Origin: Ornithinimicrobium pratense
Lineage (GTDB): Bacteria; Actinomycetota; Actinomycetes; Actinomycetales; Dermatophilaceae
Length of the DNA: 64,000 bases
Reading direction: 5' to 3'
Assembly (NCBI RefSeq): GCF_008843165.1
Contig: NZ_CP044427.1
Location: 806,001-870,000, forward strand
Below are positions 37,321 to 46,933 of this stretch, piece after piece. The position numbers and the translations under genes are program-made. Each line of letters opens with the position of its first letter. The stretch's first letter is position 1. Under the pieces are notes generated by a model. It did no database searches. It saw only the letters and a program-made list of their open reading frames with translations, and was not told where the DNA came from.

Positions 37321-38386
37321 CACCTTCCGCTGCTCGGACGCCGCGCGGGAGCGGATGGACCCGATGCTGGGCACCGCACCGCCCCAGCGGCGTCTGCTGC
37401 TCGTGGAGCAGGACAGCGGCTGGGGCAGTGACGCCCTCGCCTCCCTCGACGTTCCCGACGACCTGCGGGAGGAGATCCGGGCCAGCACCGCCGGGTCGGG
37501 CACGCGGGTGATGCTCATCCGACGCCCCGGACGCCAGCGATCCTCGGTCTGTCTGATGCGCGCCTGGTGCGTGGTGGACCCCTTCGCCCCCGCGGGCCAC
37601 CGCATCACCTGGGGCACCTGGTCCTACCCGACCGAACTGCTCGCCGGGGTCGAGCGGGCTGAGGAGCTCGCGTCCTGGGCCAGGGCCGCCGGCCACGCGG
37701 CCCCCGGCCAGGAGCACGACACCGGGCCCCAGGCCAGAGCCCTCCCCGCTGACACTAGGCAGCCTCGCACGGGGACCCCACCTGGGGACGACGAGCTGCT
37801 GCTGCTGGTCTGCACCAACGGCCGCAAAGACGTCTGCTGCGCCGTACGGGGCAGGCCGGTGGCGCTCTCCCTGGCGCAACGCTTCCCTGAGGAGACCTGG
37901 GAGTGCACGCACACCGGGGGCGACCGGTTCGCGGCCAACGTCGTCGTGCTGCCGGACGGGGCGATCTACGGCGGTCTGGACACCGACTCGGCGCTGGAGA
38001 CGGTTGCCGCCCACCGCCAGGGGCGTCCCGGCGAGGTGCGCCAGCACCTGCGCGGCCTGATCGGTTACCCACGCCCTGTCCAGGCCGCGCTGCTGGGCAC
38101 CCAGCTCGAGCTGGGGCTGCCCTGGGGTCAGACCCGGCTCGGGCCCCTCGTCGAGGCGACGGCGCGGCTGCCCGAGAGTCAGGTGGAGGAGCAAGGGGAG
38201 CAGTTGGCCGCCGCCGGCGCGGAGGTGGCCCGCTGGCGCATCGACGTCGACGTCGCCGACGGTCGGCAGATGGTGGCCGACGTCACCGAGCATCTGCGCC
38301 CGGCGGCAGCGCTGACCTGCAAGGCGGTGGGCCGACCGGCGCACAGCCGGGTGCCCCTCTTCAAAGGCGTGGCACTGCGGGCGTGA
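37313..38386 (+). CDS. Sucrase/ferredoxin-like (thioredoxin-fold [2Fe-2S]) protein
   Basis: 357-aa protein of the Suc_Fer-like family. Two halves are visible: an N-terminal FRCSD...LLVEQDSGWG region with SSVCLMRAWCVVD, and a C-terminal thioredoxin-like ferredoxin half. The second half carries LLVCTNGRKDVCCAVRGRPVA and WECTHTGGDRFAANVVVLPDG, the segment that supplies cluster ligands in related ferredoxins, and ends in a small domain with a LTCKAVGRPAHSR stretch. The biochemical role is not established; electron transfer is inferred. ATG 37313 overlaps the oxygenase gene by 8 bp (GTG 37307 is an alternative), so it completes a three-gene unit. mreB starts 53 bp downstream from its own promoter-like element. 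Confidence 0.8.
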   Translation: MADTFRCSDAARERMDPMLGTAPPQRRLLLVEQDSGWGSDALASLDVPDDLREEIRASTAGSGTRVMLIRRPGRQRSSVCLMRAWCVVDPFAPAGHRITWGTWSYPTELLAGVERAEELASWARAAGHAAPGQEHDTGPQARALPADTRQPRTGTPPGDDELLLLVCTNGRKDVCCAVRGRPVALSLAQRFPEETWECTHTGGDRFAANVVVLPDGAIYGGLDTDSALETVAAHRQGRPGEVRQHLRGLIGYPRPVQAALLGTQLELGLPWGQTRLGPLVEATARLPESQVEEQGEQLAAAGAEVARWRIDVDVADGRQMVADVTEHLRPAAALTCKAVGRPAHSRVPLFKGVALRA

Positions 38387-38439
38387 CGGCGCCGGACGGG
38401 CGCACTGGGCAGCGAGGGTCCGTCGCCTACCATCGCGGG

Positions 38440-39495
38440 GTGAGCACGGCGGACCGCAGGCGCAGCAGCAGGGCGGGCTTCGCGCCGCTCGGGCGGGACC
38501 TGGCCGTTGACCTGGGGACCGCCACGACCCAGGTGCACGTGCGGGGGCGGGGGACCGTGCTGGACGAGCCGACCCTGGTCGCGGTGGACACCCGCAGCGG
38601 GCGCCTGGTCGCCGCCGGCGCTGGCGCCCACGAGATGCTGGGGCGCACGCCCGAGCACGTGCTGACCCTGCGGCCGCTGACCGACGGCGTCATCACCGAC
38701 TCGGAGGTGACTGAGCAGCTGCTGCGCCACTTCATCGCCCGGGTCCGCCCGTCCCGGCTGATGCGGCCCCGGACGGTGGTCTGCGTGCCCAGCGTGGTCA
38801 CCGCGGTGGAGCGTCGTGCCCTGGAGGACGCCGCGATCCGCTGTGGCGCCCGCCGGGTCTACGTCCTGGAGGAGGCGATGGCCGCCGCCATCGGCGCCGG
38901 GCTGCCGGTCGAGTCGGCCACCGCCAGCATGGTCGTCGACATGGGCGGGGGGTCCACCGACGTCGCCGTCATCAGCCTCGGGGGCGTGGTCAACGCCCGA
39001 AGCCTGCGGGTCGGCGGTGACGAGGTGGACGAGGCCGTCGTCGCCGGCGTCAAGGCCGACCACGACCTGCTGCTGGGCGAGCGCTCCGCCGAGGCGATCA
39101 AGACGCAGGTGGGGTCCGTCTGGCCGCTCGCCGAGGAGCTGATCACCCGGGTCCGCGGGCGGGACCTGTCCACGGGCTTGCCGCGCACCGTGGAGCTGGG
39201 CAGCGAGGAGGTCCGGCGGATGATCGAGCCGGTGACCGCCCAGGTGGTCGAGGTCGTCCGCTCAGTCCTGGACATCTGCCCGCCGGAGCTGGCCGGCGAC
39301 CTGCTGGACAGCGGGATCGTGCTCACCGGGGGCGGTGCCCTGCTCCGTGGCTGGACCGGGCGGTTACGGCACGAGCTCGGCGTCCCGGTCCGCCTGGCCG
39401 ACGACCCGCAGCACGCGGTCATCCGGGGCGCCGGCATCTGCATCGACGACCTGGGGGCGCTGCAGCGGCTGCTGGCGGGCGCCCCACGGCCATGA
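38440..39495 (+). CDS. mreB: Rod shape-determining protein MreB
   Basis: 351-aa actin-fold protein organising lateral cell-wall synthesis. The phosphate-1 loop is AVDLGTATTQVHVRGRG, followed by DEPTLVAVDT, then the phosphate-2 region VVDMGGGSTDVAVISLGG and the adenosine motif LTGGGALLRGW. GTG 38440 follows TACCAT by 6 nt, suggesting a leaderless mRNA. The stop overlaps mreC in ATGA. The sequence is more divergent than E. coli or Bacillus MreB (Thr for Asn in DLGTAT). It heads an mreB-mreC-mreD-mrdA operon in which every junction is an overlap. Confidence 0.92.
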   Translation: MSTADRRRSSRAGFAPLGRDLAVDLGTATTQVHVRGRGTVLDEPTLVAVDTRSGRLVAAGAGAHEMLGRTPEHVLTLRPLTDGVITDSEVTEQLLRHFIARVRPSRLMRPRTVVCVPSVVTAVERRALEDAAIRCGARRVYVLEEAMAAAIGAGLPVESATASMVVDMGGGSTDVAVISLGGVVNARSLRVGGDEVDEAVVAGVKADHDLLLGERSAEAIKTQVGSVWPLAEELITRVRGRDLSTGLPRTVELGSEEVRRMIEPVTAQVVEVVRSVLDICPPELAGDLLDSGIVLTGGGALLRGWTGRLRHELGVPVRLADDPQHAVIRGAGICIDDLGALQRLLAGAPRP

Positions 39496-40370
39496 GCCGG
39501 CTGGCCACGGGTGGGCGTGGCGCCGCAGCGGCCGCTCGCGGCGGGCGCTTGCCCCTCCGCCCACCGCCCCCAGGACGGGGTATGCCGCTCCTGGCCCTCG
39601 TGCTCGCCCTCTTCACCGCGGCGGTGCTGGTGATCGATCTCGCCCGGCCCGGCCTGGCCCAGCCGGTGCGGCAGGGGATGGCCACACTCGCCGCGCCCGC
39701 GCAGTCCGCGCTGGCCGGCTGGGACGACGGGAGCGTCCGCACGCTGACCGAGGAGCGCGACGCGCTCGCGGCCGAGGTCGCCCGGCTGCAGGATCAGGTG
39801 GCGCGCCACGAACAGTTGCGAACCCTCGACCGGGCGACCACCTGGGGTGATCACGATCTGCTCCCGGCCCGGGTGGTGGCCTTCTCCCCGGGCACCTCCC
39901 CGGTGGGTGGCCGCACCGTGACGATCGACGTCGGGGCGCGGGACGGGGTGGTCCCCGACCAGACGGTCGTAGCCGCCGAAGGGCTGGTAGGCCGCGTGCT
40001 GCGGGTGGCTCCCACCAGCAGCGACGTCCTACTGCTCGGAGACGCCGGAGTGGTGGTGGGGGTCCGGTTCGGCCTTGACGGAGCCCTGGGCAGCGTCGAG
40101 GCCCGCCCGGTGCCGGGCCTGCCGGCCCGCGGTCACGGCGAGCTCACCCTCACCGCCCTGGGCGATAGCGAGATCCAGGTCGGGGACGAGGTCAGCACCC
40201 TGGGCAGCCCGGACGATCGGCCCTACGCCGCGCGGATCCCGCTCGGCACGGTGAGGGCCGTCGACCCCGACCGGGGACAGCTGGGTCGCACCGCCGTGGT
40301 CACCCCCCACGTCGACACCGACACCCTCGACCTGGTCGCGGTGGTCTTCACCGGGAGGGTGGACCGGTGA
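39492..40370 (+). CDS. mreC: Rod shape-determining protein MreC
   Basis: 292-aa bitopic protein. After a Gly/Arg/Pro-rich cytoplasmic tail it has one membrane helix (about residues 32-52), a coiled coil (TEERDALAAEVARLQDQVARHEQLRTL) and the extracytoplasmic MreC beta-barrels (with GARDGVVPDQTVVAAEGLVGRVLRV). It links MreB filaments to the PBP2/RodA synthase. Start and stop both overlap neighbouring genes. Confidence 0.92.
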   Translation: MSRLATGGRGAAAAARGGRLPLRPPPPGRGMPLLALVLALFTAAVLVIDLARPGLAQPVRQGMATLAAPAQSALAGWDDGSVRTLTEERDALAAEVARLQDQVARHEQLRTLDRATTWGDHDLLPARVVAFSPGTSPVGGRTVTIDVGARDGVVPDQTVVAAEGLVGRVLRVAPTSSDVLLLGDAGVVVGVRFGLDGALGSVEARPVPGLPARGHGELTLTALGDSEIQVGDEVSTLGSPDDRPYAARIPLGTVRAVDPDRGQLGRTAVVTPHVDTDTLDLVAVVFTGRVDR

Positions 40371-40852
40371 GCAGGCTCCCCGGCGTGCTGCTGCGCGTCC
40401 TGCTGCTGCTGGGCGCGGTGCTCCTGCCCTCCGCCTGGCCCGGGGGTCTGCCCCGCCCCGACCTGGTCATCCTCGTCGTCGCAGCCGTCGGCCTGCTGCA
40501 CCGGCCCAGCACGGGGATGCTCGTGGGTCTGCTGGGCGGGTGGCTGCTCGACCTGGTGCCCCCCGGCGCCGAGCCGCTGGGGGCCACCGCCCTCACCTAC
40601 GCCCTGGTCGGACTGCTGCTCGGGCTCGGCCGACGCCTCACCGTCGCCTCCCCGCTGCTGCCCTGGGTCGCGACCGGGCTGGCCGCCGCCGCGGTGCTCG
40701 CCGTGCGGTGGGTGGCCTCCGCCGCCGGCCTCGGTGTGGCCCTGCCGTCGGAGCTGACCTGGTCGTGGTTGATGACGATGCTCGTGGCGGTTCCGCTCCT
40801 GCCCCTGCTCATGGGCCTAGAACGTCGGCTCCTGGACCGGGGGTGGGTATGA
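40367..40852 (+). CDS. mreD: Rod shape-determining protein MreD
   Basis: 161-aa membrane protein with about five helices. It has RPDLVILVVAAVGLL near the N-terminus and GLLGGWLLDLVPPGAEPLGATALTYALVG, the usual MreD core. GTG 40367 overlaps the mreC stop (GTGA), and the stop overlaps mrdA (ATGA). It partners MreC in the elongasome. Confidence 0.88.
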   Translation: MSRLPGVLLRVLLLLGAVLLPSAWPGGLPRPDLVILVVAAVGLLHRPSTGMLVGLLGGWLLDLVPPGAEPLGATALTYALVGLLLGLGRRLTVASPLLPWVATGLAAAAVLAVRWVASAAGLGVALPSELTWSWLMTMLVAVPLLPLLMGLERRLLDRGWV

Positions 40853-42948
40853 CCGGTCCGACGCCGCAACGTCCCGCCCGGCGCATCGTCCGGGCCGGTC
40901 ACCGGGATCCGGTCCGGCTGCCGCGCCCGGTCCTGACCCCGCCCCGGGTGCGGCGCCGGCCCAGCGCCCGTCCGCTGTGGACGGTCCTGGTGGCCATCCT
41001 GCTGCTCGGGATGGTGCTGGCCGGTCGGCTGGGCCAGCTGCAGCTGGCCCAGCACGAGGAGCTGGCGCAGCAGGCCGCGCAGGTCAGCACCCGTGAGGTC
41101 ATCACCCCCGCCCTGCGCGGCCGTATCCTGGCCGCCGACGACGCCCCGCTGGTGGTCAACTCACCGACCTCCGTGGTCACCGTCGACCCCGAGCTGCTGC
41201 TCGCGGACGAGGACGAGGCCCGCGCACTGGTCGCCCGGGTGGCGCACTCCCTGCAGCTGCCGGTCGAGGACCTGTGGGGCCGCACCCGATTGTGCGGCAC
41301 CGAGGGTGCCCCGCCCATCCCGGCCTGCTTCAGCGGGTCGCCGTACCAAGCGGTGCCGATCGCCTACGACGTCGACCCCGTGACCGCTCTGGCGGTGTTG
41401 GAACGACCTGAGGAGTTCCCGGGGGTGCAGGTGACCAGCCAGGCCGTCCGTACTTATCCCGCTCCGGAGGGGATCAACGCGGCCCACCTGGTCGGCTACC
41501 TGGGCCGACCCACCCAGGAAGAGGTCGAGGCGTCCGACGGCCGGATCGGTGCGGACAGCACGCTGGGCCGGGCCGGCCTCGAGACCGTCTACGACCAGGC
41601 CCTTCGGGGCATCCCCGGGACCGCTGTCGTGACGGTCGACCCCCGCGGGATCGTCACCGGCGAGCGCTCCCGCTCCGACCCGGTCCAGGGGTCCGACCTG
41701 CGCACCCACCTGGACGTGCAGGTCCAGGCCGCCGCGGAGGAGGCGCTGCTGGACGCGATCCGTTCCGCCCGGCGCGGTGGGGCACCGGCCACCAGCGGCG
41801 CGGCGGTGGTCATGCGCCCCGACGACGGGGCGGTGCTCGCCGCGGCCAGCTTTCCCACCTACGACCCGGGGATCTGGACCAGCGGGGTGAGCCAGCGTGA
41901 GTACGACCGGTTGCTGGACCCGGCGCGCGGACAACCCCTCGTCAGCAGGCTGGTGGGGGACACCTTCCCGCCGGCCTCCACGTTCAAAGTGGTGAGCCTG
42001 CCCGCGGCGGTCCAGACCGGCGTCGACCCCGAGGGGACCTACCCTTGCCCGGGAGAGGTGACGATTGCCGGGCAGGTGTTCACCAACTACCAGTCCGAGG
42101 ACCACGGCGAGCTGGACCTGCCCGGGGTGCTGGAGGTCTCCTGCGACACCTCGTTCTACACCTGGGCCCACGACGCCTGGGTGGATCTGGGCGGTCTGGG
42201 GCAGGCCTCCGACGCCGACGACCGGTTCCTGGCGGTGGCTCGGGGATTCGGCCTCGGCCAGCGCACGGGGGTTGACCTGCCGGGCGAGGTCGCCGGACAC
42301 CTGCCCTCGCGACAGTGGAAGCGCGAGTACTGGGAGGCCACGCGGGAGCAGACCTGCGCCGCGGCCGAGTCCGGTTATCCGGACCTGGAGGATGAGGAAC
42401 GCCGGGAGTTCCTGGAGCAACTGGCTCGGGAGAACTGTGTCGACGGCTGGCAGTGGCGGCCCGGCGACGCCGCGAACTTCTCCATCGGCCAGGGCGACGT
42501 CGCCGCGACCCCTCTGCAGATCGCCGTGGTCTACGCCGCCGTCGCCAACGGCGGGCGGCTGTGGGCACCCACCGTCGCCGACGCCCTCGTCCGCCCGGAC
42601 GGCACCGTCGTCGAGCAGGTGGAGCCGGTCAGCACCGGCAACGTCTCACTCAGCGACACCGTCCTGTCCGTCGTGCGAGAGGGCCTGGAGGACGTCATCA
42701 CCGACGGCACCGCAGCAGCGGCCTTCGCCGGGTGGCCACATACCGACTACCCGCTGGCGGGCAAGACCGGGTCCGCGGAGTCCTTCGGCCGAGAGGCGAC
42801 GTCCTGGTTCGCCTCCTACGGGCCCGCGACCGATCCGGAGTATGTGGTGGTCGTGGTGGTCGAGGAGGGCGGACTGGGTGCCACCACCGCCACCCCTGCA
42901 GCCCGGGCCATCTGGGAGGCCCTGCGTGTCCGGGACGCCATCGGCTGA
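40849..42948 (+). CDS. mrdA: Penicillin-binding protein 2 (elongasome transpeptidase)
   Basis: 699-aa class B PBP. The N-terminal cytoplasmic Arg/Pro-rich segment is followed by one membrane helix (about residues 46-66), a dimerisation domain (VSTREVITPALRGRI, YLGRPTQEE, GRAGLETVYDQALRG) and the transpeptidase domain. Active-site motifs are Ser377-x-x-Lys380 (PASTFK), Ser431-Cys-Asp433 (SCDTSF) and Lys639-Thr-Gly (GKTGSAES). An insert of about 45 residues after the SCD motif, containing two Cys residues, is present in actinobacterial PBP2. ATG 40849 overlaps mreD. rodA, the glycosyltransferase partner, does not follow; ppc does. Confidence 0.94.
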   Translation: MTGPTPQRPARRIVRAGHRDPVRLPRPVLTPPRVRRRPSARPLWTVLVAILLLGMVLAGRLGQLQLAQHEELAQQAAQVSTREVITPALRGRILAADDAPLVVNSPTSVVTVDPELLLADEDEARALVARVAHSLQLPVEDLWGRTRLCGTEGAPPIPACFSGSPYQAVPIAYDVDPVTALAVLERPEEFPGVQVTSQAVRTYPAPEGINAAHLVGYLGRPTQEEVEASDGRIGADSTLGRAGLETVYDQALRGIPGTAVVTVDPRGIVTGERSRSDPVQGSDLRTHLDVQVQAAAEEALLDAIRSARRGGAPATSGAAVVMRPDDGAVLAAASFPTYDPGIWTSGVSQREYDRLLDPARGQPLVSRLVGDTFPPASTFKVVSLPAAVQTGVDPEGTYPCPGEVTIAGQVFTNYQSEDHGELDLPGVLEVSCDTSFYTWAHDAWVDLGGLGQASDADDRFLAVARGFGLGQRTGVDLPGEVAGHLPSRQWKREYWEATREQTCAAAESGYPDLEDEERREFLEQLARENCVDGWQWRPGDAANFSIGQGDVAATPLQIAVVYAAVANGGRLWAPTVADALVRPDGTVVEQVEPVSTGNVSLSDTVLSVVREGLEDVITDGTAAAAFAGWPHTDYPLAGKTGSAESFGREATSWFASYGPATDPEYVVVVVVEEGGLGATTATPAARAIWEALRVRDAIG

Positions 42949-42976
42949 GCGCGCCCGCCTGCCGTAGGGTCGGTTC

Positions 42977-45802
42977 GTGAGCGAGCACCCCCCGATCCCC
43001 GACCCCACCGCGACCGAGCACCCAGCGCCCAAGCACACGGGAACCGAGGCCGACGACGCGATCAGCCCTGAGCTGCGGGCCGACGTGCGCCGCGTGTCCA
43101 CGCTGTTGGGCCAGTCGCTCGTCCGGCACCACGGCCAGGCACTGCTGGACCAGGTCGAGCAGGTCCGGCTCACCACCAAGGCCAGCCAACAGGGCGACGA
43201 GGCGGCCACCGAGCAGGTCCGGCAGATGCTGGCCGGTCTGCCGCTCGACCTGGCGACTGACCTGGTCCGGGCGTTCTCCGCCTACTTCCACCTGGCCAAC
43301 GCGGCCGAGCAGGTCCACCGCGTGCGCACCCACGCCGCCCGCCCGGAGCAGGACGGCTGGCTGGTGTCCGCGGTGCGGGACATCGTGCAGGCCGGCGGAC
43401 CCCAACTGCTCGCCGACACCCTCGCTGAGCTGGACGTGCGCCCGGTCTTCACCGCCCACCCGACCGAGGCGTCGCGGCGCAGCGTGCTGACCAAGATCAG
43501 GCACCTGTCCGACGTCCTGGCCGCCGGCACCGAGCCGGACACCCTGGCCCGCCGTCGCCAGGACCGTGACCTGGCCGAGCTCATCGACCTCATCTGGCAG
43601 ACCGACGAGCTGCGCCAGTCCCGGCCGACGCCGATGGACGAGGCCCGCAACGCGATGTACTACCTCGACGAGGTGCTCACAACCACCATGCCAGACCTGT
43701 TCGGCCAGTTGGCCGAGCAGGCCGCGGCGCACGGGGTGCGCACCGACACCTCCCGGCCACCGGTCCGCTTCGGCAGCTGGATCGGCGGCGACCGTGACGG
43801 CAACCCCTACGTCACCCCCGAGGTCACCCGCGAGGTGCTTCGCCTGCAGTCCCTGCACGCCGTGGACGTGGCCCTCAGCCTGGTGGACGTGCTCATCTCC
43901 CAGCTGTCCTCCTCGACCGTGGTCGTCGGCGTCGCGCCGGAGCTGGAGGAGTCGCTGCACCGCGACCTGGCGGCCCTGCCCGACCTGGACCCGCGGGTCC
44001 GCGAGCTGAACGCGCAGGAGCCCTACCGCCTCAAGCTCTCCTGCGTGCGGGCCAAGCTGCTGGGCACCCGCCGACGGGTGGAGGGGCGCACGGCTCACCA
44101 GCAGGGTCGCGACTACGCCCGAGTCGGCGAGCTGCTGGCCGACCTCCAGCTGGTCGCGGACTCCCTGCGCGCCCACGGGGGGCAGCTCGTCGCCGACGGC
44201 CGCGTCGCCCGGGCGATCCAGACCATCGCCGGCAGCGGGCTGCACCTGGCCACACTGGACGTGCGCGAGCACGCAGAGAAGCATCACGAGGCGCTTGCGC
44301 CGCTGCTCGAGGCCGCGGGGGCCACCCAGGGGTATGCCGCGCTGGACCGGCCCGCGCGCACCGCGCTGCTGGGGGAGGAGCTGGCCTCGCGGCGCCCGCT
44401 GCTGACGCCGGCCGCGCCGCGAGGTCAGACGCTGGCGGTCTTCGACCAGATCCGGGAGGCGATCGCCACCTACGGGCAGGAGGTCGTGGAGACCTACATC
44501 GTCTCGATGACCCAGGGCCCCGACGACGTGCTCGCCGCCGCGGTGCTGGCCCGGGAGGCCGGGCTGCTCGACCTGCACGGCGGCCCGGGCGGCGAGGGGG
44601 CCTTTGCCCACGTCGGCTTCGCCCCCCTGCTGGAGACCATCGACGAGCTGCGCGGGGCGGCCGACCTCGTCGACACCCTCCTGCGCATCCCGGCCTATCG
44701 GGACCTGGTGCGCCTGCGCGGCGACGTGCAAGAGGTCATGCTCGGCTACTCCGACTCCAACAAGCAGGCCGGGGTGCTGACCAGCCAGTGGGGGATCCAC
44801 CGGGCCCAACGGGCGCTGAGGGACGTCGCCCACCGGCACGGGGTGCGGCTGCGGCTCTTCCACGGCCGGGGCGGCTCGGTCGGTCGCGGCGGAGGCCCCA
44901 CCTACGACGCCATCCTGGCCCAGCCCTCCGGCGTGCTCGAGGGCGAGATCAAGTTCACCGAACAGGGCGAGGTGATCTCCGACAAGTACTCCCTGCCCGC
45001 GTTGGCCCGGGAGAACCTGGAGCTATCGCTGGCGGCCGTACTGCGCGCCTCCGCGCTGCACCGCGACCCGCGCACCACCAAGGAGGAGCGAGCCCGGTAC
45101 GGCGAGGTCATGGACTGCGCCAGCGAGGCCGCGTATGACGCCTACCGCCGCCTCATCGACGACCCGGACCTGCCGGCCTACTTCGTTGCCGCGACCCCGG
45201 TAGACCAGCTCGGGGAGCTCAACATCGGCTCCCGACCGAGCAAGCGTCCGGACACCGGCCAGGGCCTGGACGGACTGCGGGCCATTCCCTGGGTCTTCGG
45301 CTGGACCCAGACCCGCCAGATCGTGCCCGGCTGGTTCGGTGTCGGCTCGGGGCTGAAGGCCGCCCGCGCCGCCGGGCACGAGCGCACCCTGCGCGAGATG
45401 CTCGAGCACTGGCACTTCTTCCGCTCGGTGATCTCCAACGTGGAGATGACGGTGGCCAAGACCGACCTGGGCGTGGCGGCGCACTACGTCCAAACCCTGG
45501 TGCCCGAGGAGCTCCAGCATGTCTTCAGCACCATCCGTGAGGAGTTCGAGCTAACCGTCGCCGAGCTCAAGGCGCTCACCGGCGAGGTGCACCTCCTCGA
45601 CGACCAACCGGTGCTCAAGCGCACGCTCGCGGTCCGCGACAACTACCTGGACCCGATCAGCTACCTGCAGGTCGAGCTCCTACGCCGGCTCCGCGCCGCG
45701 GATGCCGACGGGGACCTGGCCGAGGCTGACACCCGCGAGCTCCAGCGCGCCCTGCTGGTCACGGTCAACGGTGTCGCGGCTGGTCTGCGCAATACCGGCT
45801 GA
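42977..45802 (+). CDS. ppc: Phosphoenolpyruvate carboxylase
   Basis: 941-aa anaplerotic enzyme making oxaloacetate from PEP and bicarbonate. The catalytic His161 is in [43 protein letters not shown] and [14 protein letters not shown] are the standard active-site blocks, and the protein ends with the invariant NTG-type C-terminus (GLRNTG). The start GTG has no clear ribosome-binding site but TAGGGT ends 6 nt before it, suggesting a leaderless transcript. The N-terminal 35 residues are a polar extension. It is separated by 28 bp from mrdA. Confidence 0.96.
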   Translation: MSEHPPIPDPTATEHPAPKHTGTEADDAISPELRADVRRVSTLLGQSLVRHHGQALLDQVEQVRLTTKASQQGDEAATEQVRQMLAGLPLDLATDLVRAFSAYFHLANAAEQVHRVRTHAARPEQDGWLVSAVRDIVQAGGPQLLADTLAELDVRPVFTAHPTEASRRSVLTKIRHLSDVLAAGTEPDTLARRRQDRDLAELIDLIWQTDELRQSRPTPMDEARNAMYYLDEVLTTTMPDLFGQLAEQAAAHGVRTDTSRPPVRFGSWIGGDRDGNPYVTPEVTREVLRLQSLHAVDVALSLVDVLISQLSSSTVVVGVAPELEESLHRDLAALPDLDPRVRELNAQEPYRLKLSCVRAKLLGTRRRVEGRTAHQQGRDYARVGELLADLQLVADSLRAHGGQLVADGRVARAIQTIAGSGLHLATLDVREHAEKHHEALAPLLEAAGATQGYAALDRPARTALLGEELASRRPLLTPAAPRGQTLAVFDQIREAIATYGQEVVETYIVSMTQGPDDVLAAAVLAREAGLLDLHGGPGGEGAFAHVGFAPLLETIDELRGAADLVDTLLRIPAYRDLVRLRGDVQEVMLGYSDSNKQAGVLTSQWGIHRAQRALRDVAHRHGVRLRLFHGRGGSVGRGGGPTYDAILAQPSGVLEGEIKFTEQGEVISDKYSLPALARENLELSLAAVLRASALHRDPRTTKEERARYGEVMDCASEAAYDAYRRLIDDPDLPAYFVAATPVDQLGELNIGSRPSKRPDTGQGLDGLRAIPWVFGWTQTRQIVPGWFGVGSGLKAARAAGHERTLREMLEHWHFFRSVISNVEMTVAKTDLGVAAHYVQTLVPEELQHVFSTIREEFELTVAELKALTGEVHLLDDQPVLKRTLAVRDNYLDPISYLQVELLRRLRAADADGDLAEADTRELQRALLVTVNGVAAGLRNTG

Positions 45803-45918
45803 GCGCTGACCCTGCCCTGCGCCGGCCCGGTCCGAATGGTCTGGTGGCCTCACCGGGTCCCCGCCGGGACGGGCGCTTCATGAGGACAACTCTCATCTCG
45901 TCTTGGCAGGGTGAAAGC

Positions 45919-46557
45919 ATGACCACCAGCAAGACGACCGCACTGTCCGCAAGTCTGGCCCTGGCCCTCGCGCTGAGCCTGGGAGGGTGCTCCTCGGATG
46001 CGGCGGAGACCCCGACCCCGCCCGCGGTGCAGGACTCGGCGGGTGACGACAGTGCGACGCAGGAGACGGGGGACGAGAGCGCGACGCAGGAGACGGGGGA
46101 GGCCGGAACGACCGTCGCTCCCGCCGAGGCCACGCCCGACGGGAGCGACGGTGACGTAACCGGGCAGGCCCTCCAGGCGGTGCAGGTGGCCGAGGCGGAG
46201 GCTGGTGGGACGGCCTACGAGATCGATGACCAGCAGGATGACGGCAGCTGGGAGATCGATGTGGCCGTCGACGACCGATCCGTGGAGGTGACCGTGGGCC
46301 ACGACGGCACCGTGGTCGAGACCGAGGACGACGACCTGGACGACGACGACCGTGCCGGGCTGGACGCCGCCACCATCACCATGAGCGAGGCGATCGAGCT
46401 GGCGGTCGCCGAGGTGGGTGGACACCTCGACGACGCCGAGCTGGAGGAGGACGACGGCACCCACTACTGGGAGGTCAGCCTGGGCGGCACCGACCGCGGC
46501 GACGACGTCGAGGTCAAGGTCTCGATGACCGGCGAGGTACTGGAGATCGACGACTGA
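45919..46557 (+). CDS. PepSY-domain lipoprotein
   Basis: 212-aa exported protein. A signal peptide (about residues 1-26) ends in the lipobox LGGC, so the mature N-terminus is a lipidated Cys. A low-complexity segment with two copies of SATQETG follows, then two PepSY-like domains (about 90-140 and 150-212) with the D-G-S/T-WEI/WEVSL strands typical of the fold. It is very acidic. PepSY proteins may inhibit proteases or bind metals; the role here is unknown. AGGGTGA precedes ATG 45919. An inverted repeat at 46651-46700 downstream might terminate it. Confidence 0.85.
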   Translation: MTTSKTTALSASLALALALSLGGCSSDAAETPTPPAVQDSAGDDSATQETGDESATQETGEAGTTVAPAEATPDGSDGDVTGQALQAVQVAEAEAGGTAYEIDDQQDDGSWEIDVAVDDRSVEVTVGHDGTVVETEDDDLDDDDRAGLDAATITMSEAIELAVAEVGGHLDDAELEEDDGTHYWEVSLGGTDRGDDVEVKVSMTGEVLEIDD

Positions 46558-46650
46558 CCGCACGACGCGGTCAGGACAGCGGGGAGCTGCGGGTGCCCGC
46601 AGCGACCGGCCGGCAGCGCATGTGGCAGGGGGTTCGCCAGTGGCGCGTGT

Positions 46651-46700
46651 TGTTCCCGCCGCAAGACTGCTCTGACGGGCGCGAGTGGCCGGCGGGAACA
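46651..46700. other. 11-bp inverted repeat between the PepSY gene and the NlpC/P60 gene
   Basis: TGTTCCCGCCG (46651-46661) is perfectly repeated inverted as CGGCGGGAACA (46690-46700), 28 nt apart. It could be a large terminator stem for the lipoprotein gene or an operator for the NlpC/P60 gene. The 376-bp gap 46558-46933 holds this repeat, a CRP-like site, a promoter-like element and a GGGCCCCT/AGGGGGCCC hairpin in the predicted leader, and no open reading frame I support. Confidence 0.55.
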
Positions 46701-46719
46701 GTGGGGATAAGCATGCGTT

Positions 46720-46735
46720 TGTGACCAAGGTCACG
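46720..46735. promoter_or_regulatory. CRP/GlxR-like operator
   Basis: TGTGACCAAGGTCACG matches the CRP consensus TGTGA-N6-TCACA at nine of ten arm positions and is a 14-bp palindrome at its centre. Its centre is about 95 bp upstream of the predicted transcription start of the NlpC/P60 gene. CRP/GlxR-type regulators are known to control cell-wall hydrolase and rpf genes in several actinobacteria. No crp gene is in the window. Confidence 0.55.
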
Positions 46736-46787
46736 CGTGTTGCAGTTGATTTGGGGGTCCAGGGCGCCGGTTTCGCAGGCCAGGGGC

Positions 46788-46816
46788 TTGCGTGGGGGCC
46801 AAACCCGGGCTAGGTT
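46788..46816 (+). promoter_or_regulatory. Promoter candidate of the NlpC/P60 gene
   Basis: TTGCGT (46788-46793), a 17-bp spacer, then TAGGTT (46811-46816): a good housekeeping-sigma arrangement. The transcription start would be near 46823, giving a leader of about 110 nt with a GC-rich hairpin. Confidence 0.5.
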
Positions 46817-46933
46817 CACAGTCGTCCGGGCCCCTCGCCACGGCCGTCCCAGGGGGCCCAGACGCACCACAATTGCAACGGCGATGTGCGCTGTCCCGCG
46901 AGCACCGCCTGGTCCTGTCCCGCTCTTGTCACG

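Noticed and set aside
46817..46933. c-di-AMP (ydaO) riboswitch upstream of the NlpC/P60 gene
   Set aside because: Such riboswitches often precede these genes, but I could not find the conserved core blocks, only a GC-rich hairpin. A covariance search (RF00379) would decide.
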